From Oligoflexales bacterium (GTDB taxonomy: Bacteria > Bdellovibrionota_B > Oligoflexia > Oligoflexales > CACXFL01): DNA of 6,712 nt. The translations under genes were made by a program, and so were the position numbers. Under the pieces are notes generated by a model. That model was not told the origin of the DNA and did not search any database. It saw only the letters and a program-made list of their open reading frames with translations. Positions 5,370 to 6,712 of this stretch are shown here, in pieces (positions within the stretch are counted from its first letter, which is position 1; the number at the start of each line of letters is the position of its first letter). The stretch spans positions 1-6,712 of the forward strand of contig JANQHA010000196.1 of NCBI GenBank assembly GCA_028282865.1. The letters run 5' to 3'.

Positions 5370-6554
5370 ATGAATATTTTAGTAATGATCACAACGGCCT
5401 TATTCGCGTTTTCTGCCCACTCCGGGACCATCTCGGGCGGTGGTGGGAAAATACAACGCTACGAAAGCAACCCATGGTTTCTGGAAAACACAAAGGTCAT
5501 TCGCTACTGCATAGCAGTGGACCAAAACTTTGGAGTCAGTAAAAGAACTATTCACCGGATAGTAAGGTTAGCTATCAACGAGTGGAAAGATGCTTTCGAC
5601 TTTACCGAGGATAGTGTTTATGAAAGTGGTAGCCTAGAGCCATATGGACAAATTAGGGTAGCGACGCAAAGGTTTCAAAGAAACTGTGAGATGCCCGACC
5701 TGAATTTCCAATTCGGGTTTCTGACCAAAGAGCAGCTCGAATACTTTTCAGACCCTAGGGAATACGTCGGCGCCGCAGTTAGAACTACTTATGATTTAAA
5801 GACGCTAAAATCTAAAGGGTTCGTTTATATTGCTCCTTTAGAGGGTGAGCTAGCTCCAGATGTGCAGGACATCGATAAGCAGGCTTGGCAAAAGTTTAAC
5901 CATAAACTGCTAAAGCTGACACTTTCGCATGAACTTGGGCATATTTTTGGCATCGGTCACAATAGCAACGGCTGGCCTAATATGAACGTAATGACCTCAC
6001 TATTGCCAGCTACTATTATCGACAAGCATTTTACCAAAATGTATGCCGACGGAAATAGCTGGGCAGTAAAAGATCGAAGTCCGATGACACTCTTTAAAAC
6101 ACGGACCACTGATGTATATTCCAGCTGTAACGATATTTTTTGGGGTTGGCATAGTTCTTACCGACTTCCTGGCAATTATAAAAAGCCTCAATGCACCAAA
6201 ATTGAGTTTTTCGAAGACTATGTAGTTATGTCTGAGTCAGAAGATCATGGCTCAAGCTGGCATGAAATTGGAAAATTGAAATCAAATAATTGGTCTAGGT
6301 CATTTCAAAGTTACGTCAAGGTCTACCTACCTAAGGCACAGCAAGTCTTTACCAAGCTTCCAGAATCTAACCTATTCTTTCCTCTTCAAGGCGAGGTTGG
6401 GATAAATGGAGAGTCCTACACGGGGGTGTACAAGGCAAGCAAATCAAACGACAAAATAGGTCTCAGACTTGATATCTCCCCAGGGAACCAACTAAATTCC
6501 ACTGCCGCATTTCCTAACCTCAAAGTGCACAGTGATATTATTACAGTGAACTAG
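5370..6554 (+). CDS. Secreted metzincin-type zinc metalloprotease (matrixin-like)
   Basis: A 394-residue exported peptidase, numbered from the ATG at 5370. Residues 1-18 are a signal peptide (hydrophobic 3-15, cleavage near AHS/GT), followed by a flexible SGGGGK. The catalytic motif HELGHIFGIGH (187-197) is complete: H187, H191 and H197 should bind zinc and E188 should activate water. N-V-M (206-208) is the expected Met-turn. The region before it (about 35-185), with an early YCI and a NEW helix, resembles the N-lobe of matrixins/ZnMc domains, and residues 120-165 would carry the substrate-edge strands. The last 150 residues or so (about 245-394) are beta-rich with no recognised family. Cysteines at 47, 106, 253 and 275 may form two disulfides. 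No cysteine-switch prodomain is seen. It is divergent from the TIGR02147-type regulator. Protein target is unknown; nutrient release, prey attack or envelope processing are all possible. Confidence 0.9.
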   Translation: MNILVMITTALFAFSAHSGTISGGGGKIQRYESNPWFLENTKVIRYCIAVDQNFGVSKRTIHRIVRLAINEWKDAFDFTEDSVYESGSLEPYGQIRVATQRFQRNCEMPDLNFQFGFLTKEQLEYFSDPREYVGAAVRTTYDLKTLKSKGFVYIAPLEGELAPDVQDIDKQAWQKFNHKLLKLTLSHELGHIFGIGHNSNGWPNMNVMTSLLPATIIDKHFTKMYADGNSWAVKDRSPMTLFKTRTTDVYSSCNDIFWGWHSSYRLPGNYKKPQCTKIEFFEDYVVMSESEDHGSSWHEIGKLKSNNWSRSFQSYVKVYLPKAQQVFTKLPESNLFFPLQGEVGINGESYTGVYKASKSNDKIGLRLDISPGNQLNSTAAFPNLKVHSDIITVN

Positions 6555-6572
6555 TAAGGTTAAGCCAGCCAA

Positions 6573-6602
6573 CGGGCCATGGACTACGAGCACTATGGCC
6601 CG
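6573..6602. terminator. Strong GC-rich hairpin after the metalloprotease
   Basis: CGGGCCATGG (6573-6582) and CTATGGCCCG (6593-6602) form a 10-bp stem, counting one G-U pair, with a 10-nt loop, starting 18 nt after the stop codon. No T run follows on either strand, so it is not a classical intrinsic terminator. It may act as a pause site, a 3'-end stabiliser or a Rho-linked end. Confidence 0.4.
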
Positions 6603-6712
6603 CCCCTTCATGAGCACACCTACCCAAATGCCACTTAACATACTGAAATTTATAGAAAACATGAAACCCAGGATATATTTCTATATAGACCCCCTTATAA
6701 ACACCAACAATT
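6603..6712. other. Right-edge intergenic sequence, no supported gene
   Basis: Mostly AT-rich DNA. A plus-strand frame is open from the ATG at 6610 to the window edge (34 codons, starting MSTPTQMPLNILKF), but it has no Shine-Dalgarno, and an open stretch of that length is expected by chance. An imperfect AT palindrome lies around 6674-6690. Confidence 0.4.

Noticed and set aside
6000..6191. Minus-strand open frame of 63 codons inside the metalloprotease
   Set aside because: It is a shadow of the protease gene with no independent evidence.
6496..6613. Minus-strand frame starting MKGRAIVLVVHG, opposite the end of the protease gene
   Set aside because: It overlaps the supported protease C-terminus and the GC-rich hairpin; it is short and lacks family likeness.
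6610..6712. Plus-strand frame open to the right edge (34 codons)
   Set aside because: It has no Shine-Dalgarno, no recognisable N-terminal motif, and a length expected by chance; sequence beyond the edge would decide.
1..6712. CRISPR array, tRNA, rRNA, insertion sequence or phage genes
   Set aside because: I saw no regularly spaced repeats, tRNA cloverleaf, rRNA-like sequence, transposase or terminal inverted repeats on either strand.

Overview
The window reads as a moderately AT-rich bacterial chromosome segment. It probably comes from Bdellovibrionota (Bdellovibrio/Oligoflexia-like) or a related Gram-negative. The best pointer is the regulator at 4429-5232, which matches the TIGR02147/DUF4423 family, best known from Bdellovibrio and Fibrobacter. 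Further hints are three unfamiliar secreted proteins with clear Sec signals, one of them a metzincin-type protease with a glycine run just after its signal peptide. The assignment is an inference from family memory, not from a search.

Layout, left to right. The 5' part of panC (pantothenate synthetase) lies on the minus strand and runs off the left edge. Next comes a gene-free stretch of about 550 bases (752-1303). Read on the minus strand, this stretch has its own promoter-like sequence, a set of nested and adjacent helices spanning about 140 nt, and a GC-rich hairpin followed by Us. I interpret it as an undescribed structured RNA: either a free small RNA or an upstream leader of panC. A two-gene minus-strand operon (2193 to 1304) follows, encoding two small secreted, cysteine-containing proteins of unknown function. 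It has a textbook Shine-Dalgarno, a near-consensus sigma-70 promoter and a terminator-like hairpin.

Divergent from that operon, across 260 bases holding an inverted repeat, is a 642-residue fusion of a glycine betaine/choline-type binding protein with its ABC permease. No ATPase gene lies beside it. Convergent with the transporter is the TIGR02147-type regulator. Divergent from the regulator, across 137 AT-rich bases with two inverted repeats, is a secreted zinc metalloprotease with the full HExxHxxGxxH motif and a downstream Met-turn. The right edge holds a strong hairpin and about 110 bases with no convincing gene.

How the parts may work together. The regulator and protease look like a divergent regulator/target pair. 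The fusion transporter probably imports a quaternary-amine osmolyte using an ATPase encoded elsewhere. panC supplies coenzyme A synthesis and has no visible link to the rest, apart from the structured RNA upstream of it. The most novel items are the structured RNA candidate, the binding protein-permease fusion without an ATPase, and the regulator/protease pair with its palindromes.
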